Source of the DNA: Catenovulum agarivorans YM01
GTDB taxonomy: Bacteria > Pseudomonadota > Gammaproteobacteria > Enterobacterales > Alteromonadaceae
Reading direction: 5' to 3'
DNA: 64,000 nt
NCBI RefSeq assembly: GCF_000281085.1
Contig: NZ_JH767528.1
Location: 1 to 64,000 of the forward strand
Each line of letters starts with the position of its first letter. Within the stretch, counting starts at the first letter, position 1. The notes beneath the pieces are model-generated. The model saw nothing but the letters and a program-made list of their open reading frames with translations, made no database searches and was not told the DNA's origin. Position numbers and translations under genes: made by a program. This document shows positions 8,826 to 17,826 of this stretch, piece by piece.

Positions 8826-10775
8826 TTACAAAAATCTTTGTAAAAACTTTTCCATCTCGGTAAACGCAGTTAATCTGTGCTCTGCATTGGATAAGTGGTG
8901 ATCCCCTTTATCTAGCTCTACAAGCTTAACGTCTTTTTTAGCGTCTTTTAGTTCATCATACATATCTTCACTTTGATCAAAGCGCACAACTCTATCTTTG
9001 CTACCATGAATTAATAGCACAGGAATGTTGATTTTTTTCGCGTGTTTAAGTGGTGAGTTTTCCCAAAGTTGGTCGTAATCATCGCCTACTTGTTTTTTCA
9101 CTACATCAAAATTGGTAAAGTTGCGGCTGCCTTTTACCAAAGCTTCAACATCGGTAACACCGGCGAAACTAATTGCACATTTGTATAGGTCAGGGGTCTT
9201 AATTGCGCCCATTAGTGCAGCGTAACCACCATAACTAGCACCAACAATACATACTTTGTCTGGGTCGGCTATGCCTTGTTTAATTGCCCAGCGGGTGGCG
9301 TCTTCAACATCGTCTTGCATAGCTTGTCCCCAAGCTTGTATGCCTTGTTTTAGGAAGTCGAAACCATAACCGTATGAGCCTCTAAAGTTCATTTGTAAAA
9401 CGGCATAACCTCGGTTGGCAAAAAATTGGGTCCAATAATCAAAACCGTCATCGTCGAAGGTAATTGGCCCACCGTGTGGGTGGATGATGATAGGTAATTT
9501 TTGCCCTTCTTTGGCATTTTTAGGTTTAGTTAAATAACCTTCAATAGTTAGGCCGTCTCTAGCTTTATAACTGATTGGCTTTTTCTCGGCCAGTACTTCA
9601 GGGGTGAGTGCGTTATAGCGATACGCCAGTACTTCCATTACTTTCTTTTGTCTATCGCCCATCAAGTATATACCAGGTTCAGTATCAGAGGTGGCTAAAA
9701 CAACATAGTTGTTTTCATCTTCACTCATACTGACGATATAGTTGTCTAAATCTGGTAGAGCTTTGTCAATTGCATCTCGGAAAGCTTTAATATCCTCATC
9801 CCAAATCCAATCTCCAATACCTATTACTTTTTTTAGATTGCGCGAATAACGCAAGCCGCCAGTTACGTCGTAACCTTCTTTGGCTTTAATGAGTTCTAAT
9901 TGACGCTCTTTGCTGGCTAAGTTTACTTTAAATACGGCATCGTAGCCTTGGTGGACAGCTTTGACATAAAGCTCATTTGGGTCTTGCCCAAAGCCGATTG
10001 GCCATACGGCTTCTTCGCTAAAAGCAGCAAAAGTCCAAAGTTTTTCGAAGTCATCTTTGTCTTCTTCACCAACAGGCACGTGATAAATGGTAAATACAGC
10101 GTCTTTTTCTTGGATGGCGATACGCACATTGCCTTGGCGATCGGTTTGCCAATTGAAGATATCTGTTTGTGCTGGTTGGATATAATGGGTGTTTCCACCA
10201 CGCTCTAACGCAATTTTCGCAACGCTGGGTTCACCACTATATTCGTGGCCGGCGATTTGTAACAAATAGTGATTGGGATCGTCAGGTAAAATATCAATTA
10301 CGTTACTGCGCACATTTGGAATATAACGTAAGCGCTCCATAAAGGAGTTTGGTATAGCGGGTTTTAGCTTTTTGTCGCGTAAATCAAACTTCATCAAATG
10401 CCATTCGGTAATTGGGGTGCCTTGACGGCTAGACGCGAATTTGGCTTCGACTAACAAAATATTATTATTCGCCCAGTAAATATCACTGATAACAAATTTT
10501 TTATCTTCAACAAATACCGGAAACGAACGTTCTTGGGTTTCGAAGTTATATAAATTAATCGCAGTGCCTAGCTTGTCTGCTGTATCTACTCGAACCAAAG
10601 AAACTATGTGTTTTCCATCAGGGGAAACATGAATGTTAGAAACATCTGGTTTTGAAGCAAAGGCTTTAGTTGGCAAAGTGATTACTTCACCTGCTTGTGG
10701 GTTATTTGCGAAAGCAAGGTTTGGTAACAAAAGTAAAGTATATAATATTGATTGAATGCGTCTCTTCCGAAGCAT
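8826..10775 (-). CDS. S9 family prolyl oligopeptidase-like peptidase, exported
   Basis: This is a 649-residue serine peptidase of the S9 alpha/beta-hydrolase class. A signal peptide (RRIQSILYTLLLLPNLAFA) suggests a periplasmic enzyme. The N-terminal part to about residue 390 is a beta-propeller-like region (HVSPDGKHIVSLVRVD). The C-terminal hydrolase carries Ser514 in GASYGGYA, Asp594 in HGSKDRVV and His626/627 in KGDHHLSN. Its start lies 82 bp from the 16-mer operator it shares with the divergent lipoprotein gene at 10944, so it may be co-regulated with starch genes. Peptidases of this class often accompany TonB receptors in Alteromonadales; its substrate here is not known. Confidence 0.92.
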   Translation of the reverse strand: MLRKRRIQSILYTLLLLPNLAFANNPQAGEVITLPTKAFASKPDVSNIHVSPDGKHIVSLVRVDTADKLGTAINLYNFETQERSFPVFVEDKKFVISDIYWANNNILLVEAKFASSRQGTPITEWHLMKFDLRDKKLKPAIPNSFMERLRYIPNVRSNVIDILPDDPNHYLLQIAGHEYSGEPSVAKIALERGGNTHYIQPAQTDIFNWQTDRQGNVRIAIQEKDAVFTIYHVPVGEEDKDDFEKLWTFAAFSEEAVWPIGFGQDPNELYVKAVHQGYDAVFKVNLASKERQLELIKAKEGYDVTGGLRYSRNLKKVIGIGDWIWDEDIKAFRDAIDKALPDLDNYIVSMSEDENNYVVLATSDTEPGIYLMGDRQKKVMEVLAYRYNALTPEVLAEKKPISYKARDGLTIEGYLTKPKNAKEGQKLPIIIHPHGGPITFDDDGFDYWTQFFANRGYAVLQMNFRGSYGYGFDFLKQGIQAWGQAMQDDVEDATRWAIKQGIADPDKVCIVGASYGGYAALMGAIKTPDLYKCAISFAGVTDVEALVKGSRNFTNFDVVKKQVGDDYDQLWENSPLKHAKKINIPVLLIHGSKDRVVRFDQSEDMYDELKDAKKDVKLVELDKGDHHLSNAEHRLTAFTEMEKFLQRFL

Positions 10776-10856
10776 GTCCTTGTCCTTTTTTGTATTAGTA
10801 TTATTTTTTGTGCAGTCATTTTAGCCAATTGTACAAATTTTTAGTAGTGTTAAATT

Positions 10857-10872
10857 TGAATACGTATGCAGT
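10857..10872. promoter_or_regulatory. Operator TGAATACGTATGCAGT
   Basis: This is an exact copy of the 16-mer at 2595-2610. It sits 72 bp upstream of the lipoprotein gene at 10944 and 82 bp upstream of the divergent S9 peptidase, so one site could act on both. Confidence 0.82.
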
Positions 10873-10943
10873 AAATTGATGTTAATGCAATGTTGCTATT
10901 AGGATCTATCCTTTAAGATAGCGATAATGCTTTTGAGGTTAGT

Positions 10944-13904
10944 ATGCGTAAAAATGGTTCTTTTGGACTAGGCTTAATTAAATATTTTGTCATTGCAGTG
11001 GCATTAGCCGGCTGCATTCAAACAAGTCCAAAAATGGAAAATTCTGCTACTGGCCATCAAGCTCAAACTATTTATATTCGAGGTGGATTTAACGGTTGGA
11101 GCACAGCTACCGCGTTTGAGCGCACTAAACAGCCGGGTATTTATATCGCCAAGAGTAAAATTACTATGGGTAACCATGGTTTTAAATTGGCACCGTCTGA
11201 TTGGTCGTTTGCTTGGGTGATTGCTGCGCATAAAAACCAAGTAGTCGAGCTAGGGCGTGAATATGTCTTGGATACGGCGGGTGGTCAAGAAGATAGCCTG
11301 TTTATTGAAAGTCGCGGTTTGTATCAATTCACTTTAGATTTAACTCAAGCGGACAAGCCTAAATTGACAATTCAAATGATAGCTACAGACGCTGATAGTG
11401 TTAAACCGCCACATCAAGGTGAAATGACCAAGTTACAATTTAATCGTTTTAATGGCGACGCGGTCGAAGCTGTGTTTTCGGCAAAAGCGCATGACAATGG
11501 TTTACGTGAATATGTGCATTCAACCACTCAAGCGCTGCGTGATCCTGTACCGTCATTTAGCCTGTACCAAGAAGATGTGAATTTACCGAGAGTGCGCAGT
11601 GGCAACACTGCTTTTGATGCTTTGTTTGCACTGGCGGTTGATGAAATGAAACTCAACAGTGTTGAGCAAATTAAAGACGGCAACTACAACCATGGCAAAG
11701 CTATAGATTGCAGTTGTTTCGAAACCGGTGAAAAATGGAATTACGTGTGGACACGTGATTTATCTTACGCTGCGCACTTAAGTTTGGCGCAGTTTGATCC
11801 TAAACGTGTGCAAAACTCCTTATTGTTTAAAGTATCTGCTTTGCGTGATTCCGCGCCAGTCAGTCCATTTTTAGCTGGTACTGCGCCTTTTAGCCAAATT
11901 ATTCAGGATACTGGTAGCGGTGGCAGCTGGCCTGTCAGTACCGATCGCATGACTTGGGCTTTCGGCGCAGGTGCGTTATTGGCTAATTTACCTGAATCAC
12001 AACGCATGCCGTTTGCTCAACAAGCGTATACAGCTTTAGTCAATACAATTGAAAACGACCGAATTGCCGCTTTTGATACTAACTTAGGTTTGTACATGGG
12101 AGAGCAGTCGTTTTTAGATTGGCGTGAACAAAGTTATGCGAGTTGGATAGTGAACGACTTAAGTTCAATGTCTACCGCCATCTCCTTATCCACTAATGCC
12201 GGACATTACCAAGCTTTGCTGTTGGCTGCAGATCTCGCTAAACAATTGGCAGATGTAGCGGCAGCAAATAAATACCAAGGGTGGGCAGCGTCACTAAAAG
12301 CTTCAATTAACCAGCACTTATGGTTAGAAGAAAAGGGATTATATTCAAGTTTAACCAGTGGTCATTATCACAAGGTTGCATTAGAAAAATTTGATTGGTT
12401 GGGTCAATCACTGGCGATAATTACTGGTATAGCGTCAGACAAACAAACACAAGCTATTTTAGCTGCTTATCCACATGGTGCTATGGGCGCGCCGGTTATC
12501 TTTCCGCAACAACCGAATATTCCTGTTTACCACAATCGAGCTATTTGGCCATTTGTCACTGCTTATGGGTTGAATGCCGCGGTTAAAGGACAAAATGTCG
12601 CGGTAACCCAAGCTGGGCTGGATACATTAACTCGAGCCGCAGCGTTAAATTTATCTAATATGGAAAACTTAGAGTGGTTAAGTGCCGAGCCTATCCTGTT
12701 GGATAAAAACAATCCGCAACTATCTGGCCCTGTAATTAATTCTAAGCGTCAATTGTGGTCAGTTGCGGCATATCTAAATTTAGTCACCAATACTGTATTT
12801 GGGATTAATACCAGTCAGCAAGGAATTGAATTTAAGCCATTTATTCCAAAAGAGTTTAAAGAGCATTGGTTTAAACACAGCCAGGTAATTAACTTAATTA
12901 ATTATCAATGGCGCGACAAACAGTTTGATATTCAAGTCAAATTTGCACCATCGAATAAAAAGTTTGGCGCTTATGTGGTGAAACGGATAAAAGTGAATGG
13001 TTTAGCGAACAAAGGTCTGCTCAGCGAAAATAATTTAAAACAACACAATTTAATTGAAATTGAATTGGCACTTGATGACAAGTTAGATAACCGTATCAAT
13101 TTAGTCGACTCGACCCCATTAGCATATGACCCTTTGGTTTATGCACCTTTAGAGCCAATGATCAGTGCAGACGCGCAAGCCGATGATGTTAGGCTGAGCA
13201 TAACGGATAGAGGCAATGCCCAATTAACAGCTGCGGAAATTGAATATCAGGTTTATCGCAATGGTCAATTATTGCAGAGCATATCTGCCCAAGCTGATAC
13301 AACTAGTTGGCTAGATAAAAATGCTGCTGGCCAAGCGCATTGTTATGCTGTGGCTGCGCGTTTTGTTAAAAGCCAAAATCAGTCGCACCTATCTGAAGTA
13401 GTATGTACCGGCGCACAACAGCAAATTTTAGTTGCTGATAAACAGCTAGTTAGCAATAAAACTAAGCAGCAGCTGAATGAGCAAAGTGTTTTGGTAGAGT
13501 GGGGTGAAGCTGACGATAAACTGACAATTGATTTTTCAATTGAAACTGCAGGCAAATATGCCATTCAGTTTAATTACCACAACCCTGCTAATGCGATTAA
13601 CTTAGGCATCAGTAATGGAGTTAAAGTTTTACAGCTATTTGATAAAACCAACGAACAGCCAATAACGGATGCTGTGGTGCAATTTCCACATACCCGTGTG
13701 GATAAAACTCGCTTTGGTGACAACTTATCTACCCCAGTTGAAGTTGAACTAAAAGTAGGCAGTTACCAGTTGAATTTACACGACTTTTACAACATGAGCT
13801 ACCTAAAAAGTAATACTAATTACACTGCGGCAGGTGGGATCAGCGGAATTTCCAATAAGTTTGATATTTATGCTGTAACATTTGTGTTACTTCCATTAAA
13901 GTAA
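10944..13904 (+). CDS. Lipoprotein with six-hairpin glycosidase-like domain and flanking carbohydrate modules
   Basis: This is a 986-residue protein with a lipoprotein signal (VALAGC, Cys23). A region at about 40-145 (TIYIRGGFNGWSTATAFER) resembles starch-binding or pullulanase-like beta-sandwich modules. The central part (about 180-660) has GEKWNYVWTRDLSYAAHL and DTGSGGSWPVSTDRMTWAFG, which resemble (alpha/alpha)6 enzymes such as debranching and amylo-1,6-glucosidase types. A fibronectin-like stretch (about 720-820) and a C-terminal carbohydrate-binding-like module (about 830-986) follow. It starts at ATG with GAGG upstream, behind the 16-mer operator, and is followed by the symporter gene. 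A surface or periplasmic role on alpha-glucan side chains is inferred; the exact GH family is not assigned. Confidence 0.7.
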   Translation: MRKNGSFGLGLIKYFVIAVALAGCIQTSPKMENSATGHQAQTIYIRGGFNGWSTATAFERTKQPGIYIAKSKITMGNHGFKLAPSDWSFAWVIAAHKNQVVELGREYVLDTAGGQEDSLFIESRGLYQFTLDLTQADKPKLTIQMIATDADSVKPPHQGEMTKLQFNRFNGDAVEAVFSAKAHDNGLREYVHSTTQALRDPVPSFSLYQEDVNLPRVRSGNTAFDALFALAVDEMKLNSVEQIKDGNYNHGKAIDCSCFETGEKWNYVWTRDLSYAAHLSLAQFDPKRVQNSLLFKVSALRDSAPVSPFLAGTAPFSQIIQDTGSGGSWPVSTDRMTWAFGAGALLANLPESQRMPFAQQAYTALVNTIENDRIAAFDTNLGLYMGEQSFLDWREQSYASWIVNDLSSMSTAISLSTNAGHYQALLLAADLAKQLADVAAANKYQGWAASLKASINQHLWLEEKGLYSSLTSGHYHKVALEKFDWLGQSLAIITGIASDKQTQAILAAYPHGAMGAPVIFPQQPNIPVYHNRAIWPFVTAYGLNAAVKGQNVAVTQAGLDTLTRAAALNLSNMENLEWLSAEPILLDKNNPQLSGPVINSKRQLWSVAAYLNLVTNTVFGINTSQQGIEFKPFIPKEFKEHWFKHSQVINLINYQWRDKQFDIQVKFAPSNKKFGAYVVKRIKVNGLANKGLLSENNLKQHNLIEIELALDDKLDNRINLVDSTPLAYDPLVYAPLEPMISADAQADDVRLSITDRGNAQLTAAEIEYQVYRNGQLLQSISAQADTTSWLDKNAAGQAHCYAVAARFVKSQNQSHLSEVVCTGAQQQILVADKQLVSNKTKQQLNEQSVLVEWGEADDKLTIDFSIETAGKYAIQFNYHNPANAINLGISNGVKVLQLFDKTNEQPITDAVVQFPHTRVDKTRFGDNLSTPVEVELKVGSYQLNLHDFYNMSYLKSNTNYTAAGGISGISNKFDIYAVTFVLLPLK

Positions 13905-14048
13905 CGCCCGTGTAACTTCGCGTACACACACATGGGCAAACCGAGTATGGAATACATCGGTATATAGGGGCGATTTAATTTGGCGGATAATCAAATATAA
14001 ATCGTCTCTAAATTAATAACTATATTACTTTATTGAAGAACACAAAAT

Positions 14049-15608
14049 ATGCAATTAACAGATCTAGATATAACTATATTTATAGTTTATGCAATCGGGC
14101 TGTTGATTTTGGCGCTCTGGGTTTCTAGAGAAGATAAATCACATCAAAAAAATACTGAAGATTACTTCTTAGCGAGTAAATCTCTTCCTTGGTGGGCAAT
14201 TGGTGCCTCGTTAATCGCAGCAAATATTTCTGCTGAACAGATTATCGGTATGTCAGGCTCAGGTTTTGCCATTGGTTTAGCTATAGCTTCATACGAGTGG
14301 ATGGCAGCCATTACCCTACTTATTGTTGGTAAATACTTCTTACCTATCTTCCTTGAGCGTGGCATTTACACTATGCCGCAGTTCCTTGAGCAAAGATATG
14401 ACAGCCGTGTACGTACAGTGATGGCGACTTTTTGGTTAGGCGTATATGTACTTGTTAACTTAACCAGTATTTTGTGGTTAGGTGGTCTAGCGGTTGAAAC
14501 AGTATCAGGTATGCCTGCGTTATTTGGCATGATCTTTATCGCTATTTTCTCTATCGCTTATTCTTTATACGGTGGTTTGAAAGCGGTTGCCTTTACTGAC
14601 ATTATTCAAGTTGTATTGTTAGTTGGTGGTGGTTTTATTCTAACCTACATTTGTTTAGATACCATTGCTGATGGTCAAGGTGCAATGCTTGGTTTTAATA
14701 TGTTATTAGAACAAGCACCAGAAAAATTCGACATGATTTTGGCAAGTGATCACCCTAACTATATTGACTTACCAGGTTTATCTGTATTGTTAGGTGGTAT
14801 GTGGATCATGAACTTATCATATTGGGGTTTTAACCAATATATTATCCAGCGTGCACTAGCTGCTAAAGATATTAACGAAGCGCATAAAGGTATTGCTTTT
14901 GCTGCTTATTTAAAAATCTTGATGCCAATTATCGTGGTATTACCAGGTATTTGTGCAGTGTTAATCGCACCTGATTTAGAACGCCCAGACAAAGCTTACC
15001 CTGAAATGATGACGCTAATGCCAGAAGGCTTAAAAGGTTTAATTTTCGCTGCTTTAATTGCCGCGATTGTTTCTTCTGTAGCTTCTATGACTAATAGTAT
15101 CTCAACTATTTTCACTATGGATTTATACAAACATGTGAAAAAAGATGCGAGTCAAACTCACTATGTAAATGTTGGTCGTATGGTTAGTTTATTGTCACTA
15201 GCGATTGCAGTTATTGTTGCTAAACCTTTGTTAGCTGGCTTTGAACAAGCGTTCCAATACATTCAAGAATTCACAGGTTTCTTCACCCCAGGTATCTGTG
15301 TGATCTTTATTTTAGGTTTGTTCTATAAGAAAACCACAGCGAATGCTGCACTAGTCGCAGCAGTTGGCTCGGCAATCTTATCTTTAGCCTTTAAGTTTAT
15401 CTTCCCAGACTTACCATTTATGGATCGTGTTGGTTTAGTGTTTGTACTTTGTATTGCATTAGCAATCGGTATTTCACACTTAGAAGGTGGTAAAGGAGAA
15501 AAAGGTGTTGATTTAGCTGGTATTTCTTTTGATACCAAATCTACCTTCAACCTAGCTTCAGTTGGCTGTGTATTGATTCTAGCTGGTTTATACGCCGCTT
15601 GGTGGTAG
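14049..15608 (+). CDS. Sodium/solute symporter (SSS family), likely sugar
   Basis: This 519-residue integral membrane protein of the solute:sodium symporter family has about 13-14 hydrophobic segments. Diagnostic stretches are SLPWWAIGASLIAANISAEQIIGMSGSGFA, shortened here to its SAEQIIGMSGSG core, IYTMPQFLEQRYD, and YSLYGGLKAVAFTDIIQ, which are typical of SGLT-like sugar carriers. It lies 144 bp after the lipoprotein gene, inside the starch locus, with no operator of its own. It may be co-transcribed from the site at 10857. Import of glucose or maltose is inferred from context; a strong terminator follows. Confidence 0.9.
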   Translation: MQLTDLDITIFIVYAIGLLILALWVSREDKSHQKNTEDYFLASKSLPWWAIGASLIAANISAEQIIGMSGSGFAIGLAIASYEWMAAITLLIVGKYFLPIFLERGIYTMPQFLEQRYDSRVRTVMATFWLGVYVLVNLTSILWLGGLAVETVSGMPALFGMIFIAIFSIAYSLYGGLKAVAFTDIIQVVLLVGGGFILTYICLDTIADGQGAMLGFNMLLEQAPEKFDMILASDHPNYIDLPGLSVLLGGMWIMNLSYWGFNQYIIQRALAAKDINEAHKGIAFAAYLKILMPIIVVLPGICAVLIAPDLERPDKAYPEMMTLMPEGLKGLIFAALIAAIVSSVASMTNSISTIFTMDLYKHVKKDASQTHYVNVGRMVSLLSLAIAVIVAKPLLAGFEQAFQYIQEFTGFFTPGICVIFILGLFYKKTTANAALVAAVGSAILSLAFKFIFPDLPFMDRVGLVFVLCIALAIGISHLEGGKGEKGVDLAGISFDTKSTFNLASVGCVLILAGLYAAWW

Positions 15609-15640
15609 CTAATTACTTTTAAGCTATTGAGCTGATATTA

Positions 15641-15676
15641 AAGCCCATTTAGATTATGTCTAAATGGGCTTTTTTG
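15641..15676 (+). terminator. Rho-independent terminator after the symporter gene
   Basis: AAGCCCATTTAGA (15641-15653) pairs perfectly with TCTAAATGGGCTT (15659-15671), with a TTATG loop and a T run after it. Confidence 0.92.
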
Positions 15677-15812
15677 TACCTGATAGCACAAAAAACAATC
15701 TAATCGTATTTTCCTATTAGAGCGATTCAATCAGTTTGATTTTAAATTAAATGCGAATTGTTATTATTAACACATGCCCAAGCGGTTTGGGTCAATCTTT
15801 AGGAGACAGGTT

Positions 15813-16022
15813 ATGATTAAAACAATTACTTTTGCTGTTATGCACTTTTCTGTTGCCTTTGCGGTAGCTTGGTTATTAACGGGTGATATTGTAATAGGTG
15901 GCGCAGTCGCTATGGTTGAGCCAGCGGTAAACACAGTTGCTTACTACTTCCATGAAAAAATTTGGAACCGAATTAAAAACAAAGTATTTGTATCTGAACA
16001 ACAGGTGCAAGTTGCCAACTAA
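15813..16022 (+). CDS. DUF2061 family small membrane protein
   Basis: This is a 69-residue protein with a hydrophobic stretch and the family pattern of KTITFAVMHFSVAFAVAWLLTG, seen here as TFAVMHFSVAFAVAWLLTG, then GGAVAMVEPAVNTVAYYFHE and IWNRI. The ATG at 15813 is chosen over the earlier start of the open frame because TTTAGGAGACAGG precedes it and the family begins there. DUF2061 proteins are small inner-membrane proteins of unknown function, common in marine gammaproteobacteria. It probably forms a unit with the DUF4250 gene 28 bp downstream. There is no evident link to starch use. Confidence 0.85.
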   Translation: MIKTITFAVMHFSVAFAVAWLLTGDIVIGGAVAMVEPAVNTVAYYFHEKIWNRIKNKVFVSEQQVQVAN

Positions 16023-16050
16023 CCTCAGCTGAGGCTCCCTAGGAGAGATT

Positions 16051-16245
16051 ATGCAATTAAATAATTATCAGAACATGGACGTTAATTTATTATTGTCTAT
16101 CGTTAATATGAAGCTGCGTAACAGTCAAATTAGTTTGGAAGAGCTATGCAGTGAATATGACATGAACAAAGATATTTTAGTTGCGCGTTTGGCTAAGTTG
16201 AATCTTAGTTATGACCCAACAAGTAACCAGTTTAAAGCCAGCTAA
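16051..16245 (+). CDS. DUF4250 family protein
   Basis: This 64-residue cytoplasmic protein matches the DUF4250 pattern: LLLSIVNMKLRN, SLEELCSEYDM, then a terminal YDPTSNQF. The start is ATG with CTAGGAGA upstream. The family looks like a small helix-turn-helix-like fold, but no function is established. The stop codon abuts the operator at 16245-16260. Confidence 0.85.
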   Translation: MQLNNYQNMDVNLLLSIVNMKLRNSQISLEELCSEYDMNKDILVARLAKLNLSYDPTSNQFKAS

Positions 16246-16260
16246 CTGCATACGTATTCA
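16245..16260. promoter_or_regulatory. Operator, reverse copy of TGAATACGTATGCAGT
   Basis: ACTGCATACGTATTCA is the exact reverse complement of the 16-mer at 2595 and 10857. It lies about 84 bp upstream of the lipoprotein amylase start, the same distance range as the other sites. Confidence 0.82.
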
Positions 16261-16344
16261 CTGGTTAATATTTTTACAAATTCACTTCTTTATATTAATT
16301 TTATTTTAACTTAAACGATTTAGGTGGTTAAGATAGGATTAATT

Positions 16345-17736
16345 ATGTTCCCTTTCAGATATTTCTGTCAGCGTATTGTAACGCTTATTGCTGCGTGCGT
16401 ATTGACAGCAGCATGTTCAACTACAAGCAATGATACTTCGGCTTATCAAGCTAAACCTTATGTTCAGGTCAAACACCCTGAATGGACTAAAAATGCGGTT
16501 ATTTACCAAATTAATACGCGTCAATTTACCCAAGAAGGTACTTTTAATGCAGCGGCCAAACAACTGCCAAGGTTAAAAGATTTAGGTGTTGATATTTTAT
16601 GGTTAATGCCAATTCACCCCATAGGTGAAGAAAACCGCAAAGGTACTTTAGGTAGCCCATATTCAGTCAAAGATTACCGCAAAGTTAACCCTGAGTTTGG
16701 TACATTAGATGATTTAAAAAGTTTTATTAAGCAAGCGCATGAAATGGGCATGTATGTGATATTAGATTGGGTAGCCAATCATAGCGCTTGGGACAATCAT
16801 TTGCGTTTTGATCATCCAGACTGGTATGAGCGTGACTACAAAGGCGATTTTAGACCAACACCTTGGTGGGATTGGTCAGATATTATTGATCTAGATTTCA
16901 GTCAGCCGGAATTGCGCAAATACATGACAGATGCGATGAAATACTGGGTGGAAGAAGTAGGCGTTGATGGTTATAGATGTGACGTAGCGGGTTTTGTGCC
17001 AATTGATTTTTGGAACCAGCTGCGTAAAGAGTTAGATGAAATAAAACCTGTATTTATGTTAGCTGAATGGGAATCACGCGATTTGCATGCGCAAGCATTT
17101 GATGCAACTTATGCATGGAGCTGGTGGGAGCATATGCACAATATCGCCCATGGCAAAACTAACGTGAATAGTTTATTTATCTATTATTCGTGGAACGAAA
17201 GTGCTTTTCCCAAAGAAGCCATGCGTATGACTATGGTGAGTAACCATGATAAAAATGCGTGGGAAGCTACTCAGTTTGAAGCTTTTGGTGAAGCGCTTGA
17301 AGCGAGCATAGTACTGTCTGTGGTCGGTGAAGGTATGCCAATGATTTACAATGGCCAAGAAGCTGGTAATCCAAGACGCTTAGCATTTTTTGAGAAAGAT
17401 CCGATAGACTGGCAGCCGCATCCAATTGGTGATTTATACAAAAAGTTATTCAAGCTGAAAAAACAAAACACAGCGTTATGGAATGCACAATGGGGTGCAA
17501 CCATGGTGCATGTACCAAATAATCATCCGACTGAGGTCTTGAGTTTTGTTCGACAAAATCAACAAGACAAAGTGTTTGCTGTATTTAACTTTTCTGGCTC
17601 TGCAAAGACAGTTAAGTTTAGTGAAAAACTCTACCACGGCCAGTATATCGATTTTACAACGGCCAAACAGGCGGTACTAACTGATACAACTGAGTTAGAA
17701 ATTCCTGCTTGGGGTTTTAAAGTTTTTAGTAAATAA
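16345..17736 (+). CDS. GH13 alpha-amylase family lipoprotein
   Basis: This 463-residue GH13 enzyme would cleave alpha-1,4-glucans. The ATG at 16345 has TAGGATT just upstream, and a GTG at 16324 is the alternative. The N-terminus is a lipoprotein signal (VLTAAC, Cys24). The barrel begins WTKNAVIYQINTRQF. Catalytic residues are Asp213 in VGVDGYRCDVAG, Glu241 in FMLAEWESRD and Asp302 in MVSNHDKNAW; DWVANHS is region I. It is compact, with one short C-terminal beta domain (VFAVFNFSG). It lies between operators at 16245 and 17750 and directly before the pullulanase gene. Membrane anchoring suggests it works on dextrins entering the periplasm. Confidence 0.93.
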   Translation: MFPFRYFCQRIVTLIAACVLTAACSTTSNDTSAYQAKPYVQVKHPEWTKNAVIYQINTRQFTQEGTFNAAAKQLPRLKDLGVDILWLMPIHPIGEENRKGTLGSPYSVKDYRKVNPEFGTLDDLKSFIKQAHEMGMYVILDWVANHSAWDNHLRFDHPDWYERDYKGDFRPTPWWDWSDIIDLDFSQPELRKYMTDAMKYWVEEVGVDGYRCDVAGFVPIDFWNQLRKELDEIKPVFMLAEWESRDLHAQAFDATYAWSWWEHMHNIAHGKTNVNSLFIYYSWNESAFPKEAMRMTMVSNHDKNAWEATQFEAFGEALEASIVLSVVGEGMPMIYNGQEAGNPRRLAFFEKDPIDWQPHPIGDLYKKLFKLKKQNTALWNAQWGATMVHVPNNHPTEVLSFVRQNQQDKVFAVFNFSGSAKTVKFSEKLYHGQYIDFTTAKQAVLTDTTELEIPAWGFKVFSK

Positions 17737-17749
17737 GGTTTTTATTATT

Positions 17750-17763
17750 CCATACGTATGCAA
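17750..17763. promoter_or_regulatory. Operator variant CCATACGTATGCAA
   Basis: The palindromic core CATACGTATG (17751-17760) sits 67 bp upstream of the pullulanase start and 14 bp after the amylase stop. It matches the core of the regulon sites but not the full 16-mer. Confidence 0.7.
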
Positions 17764-17826
17764 ATTGCGCTTTTGCCTACTATGGCTCATGCTTAGTTAA
17801 ATTAATTTAGATGAATTGTTACTAGC

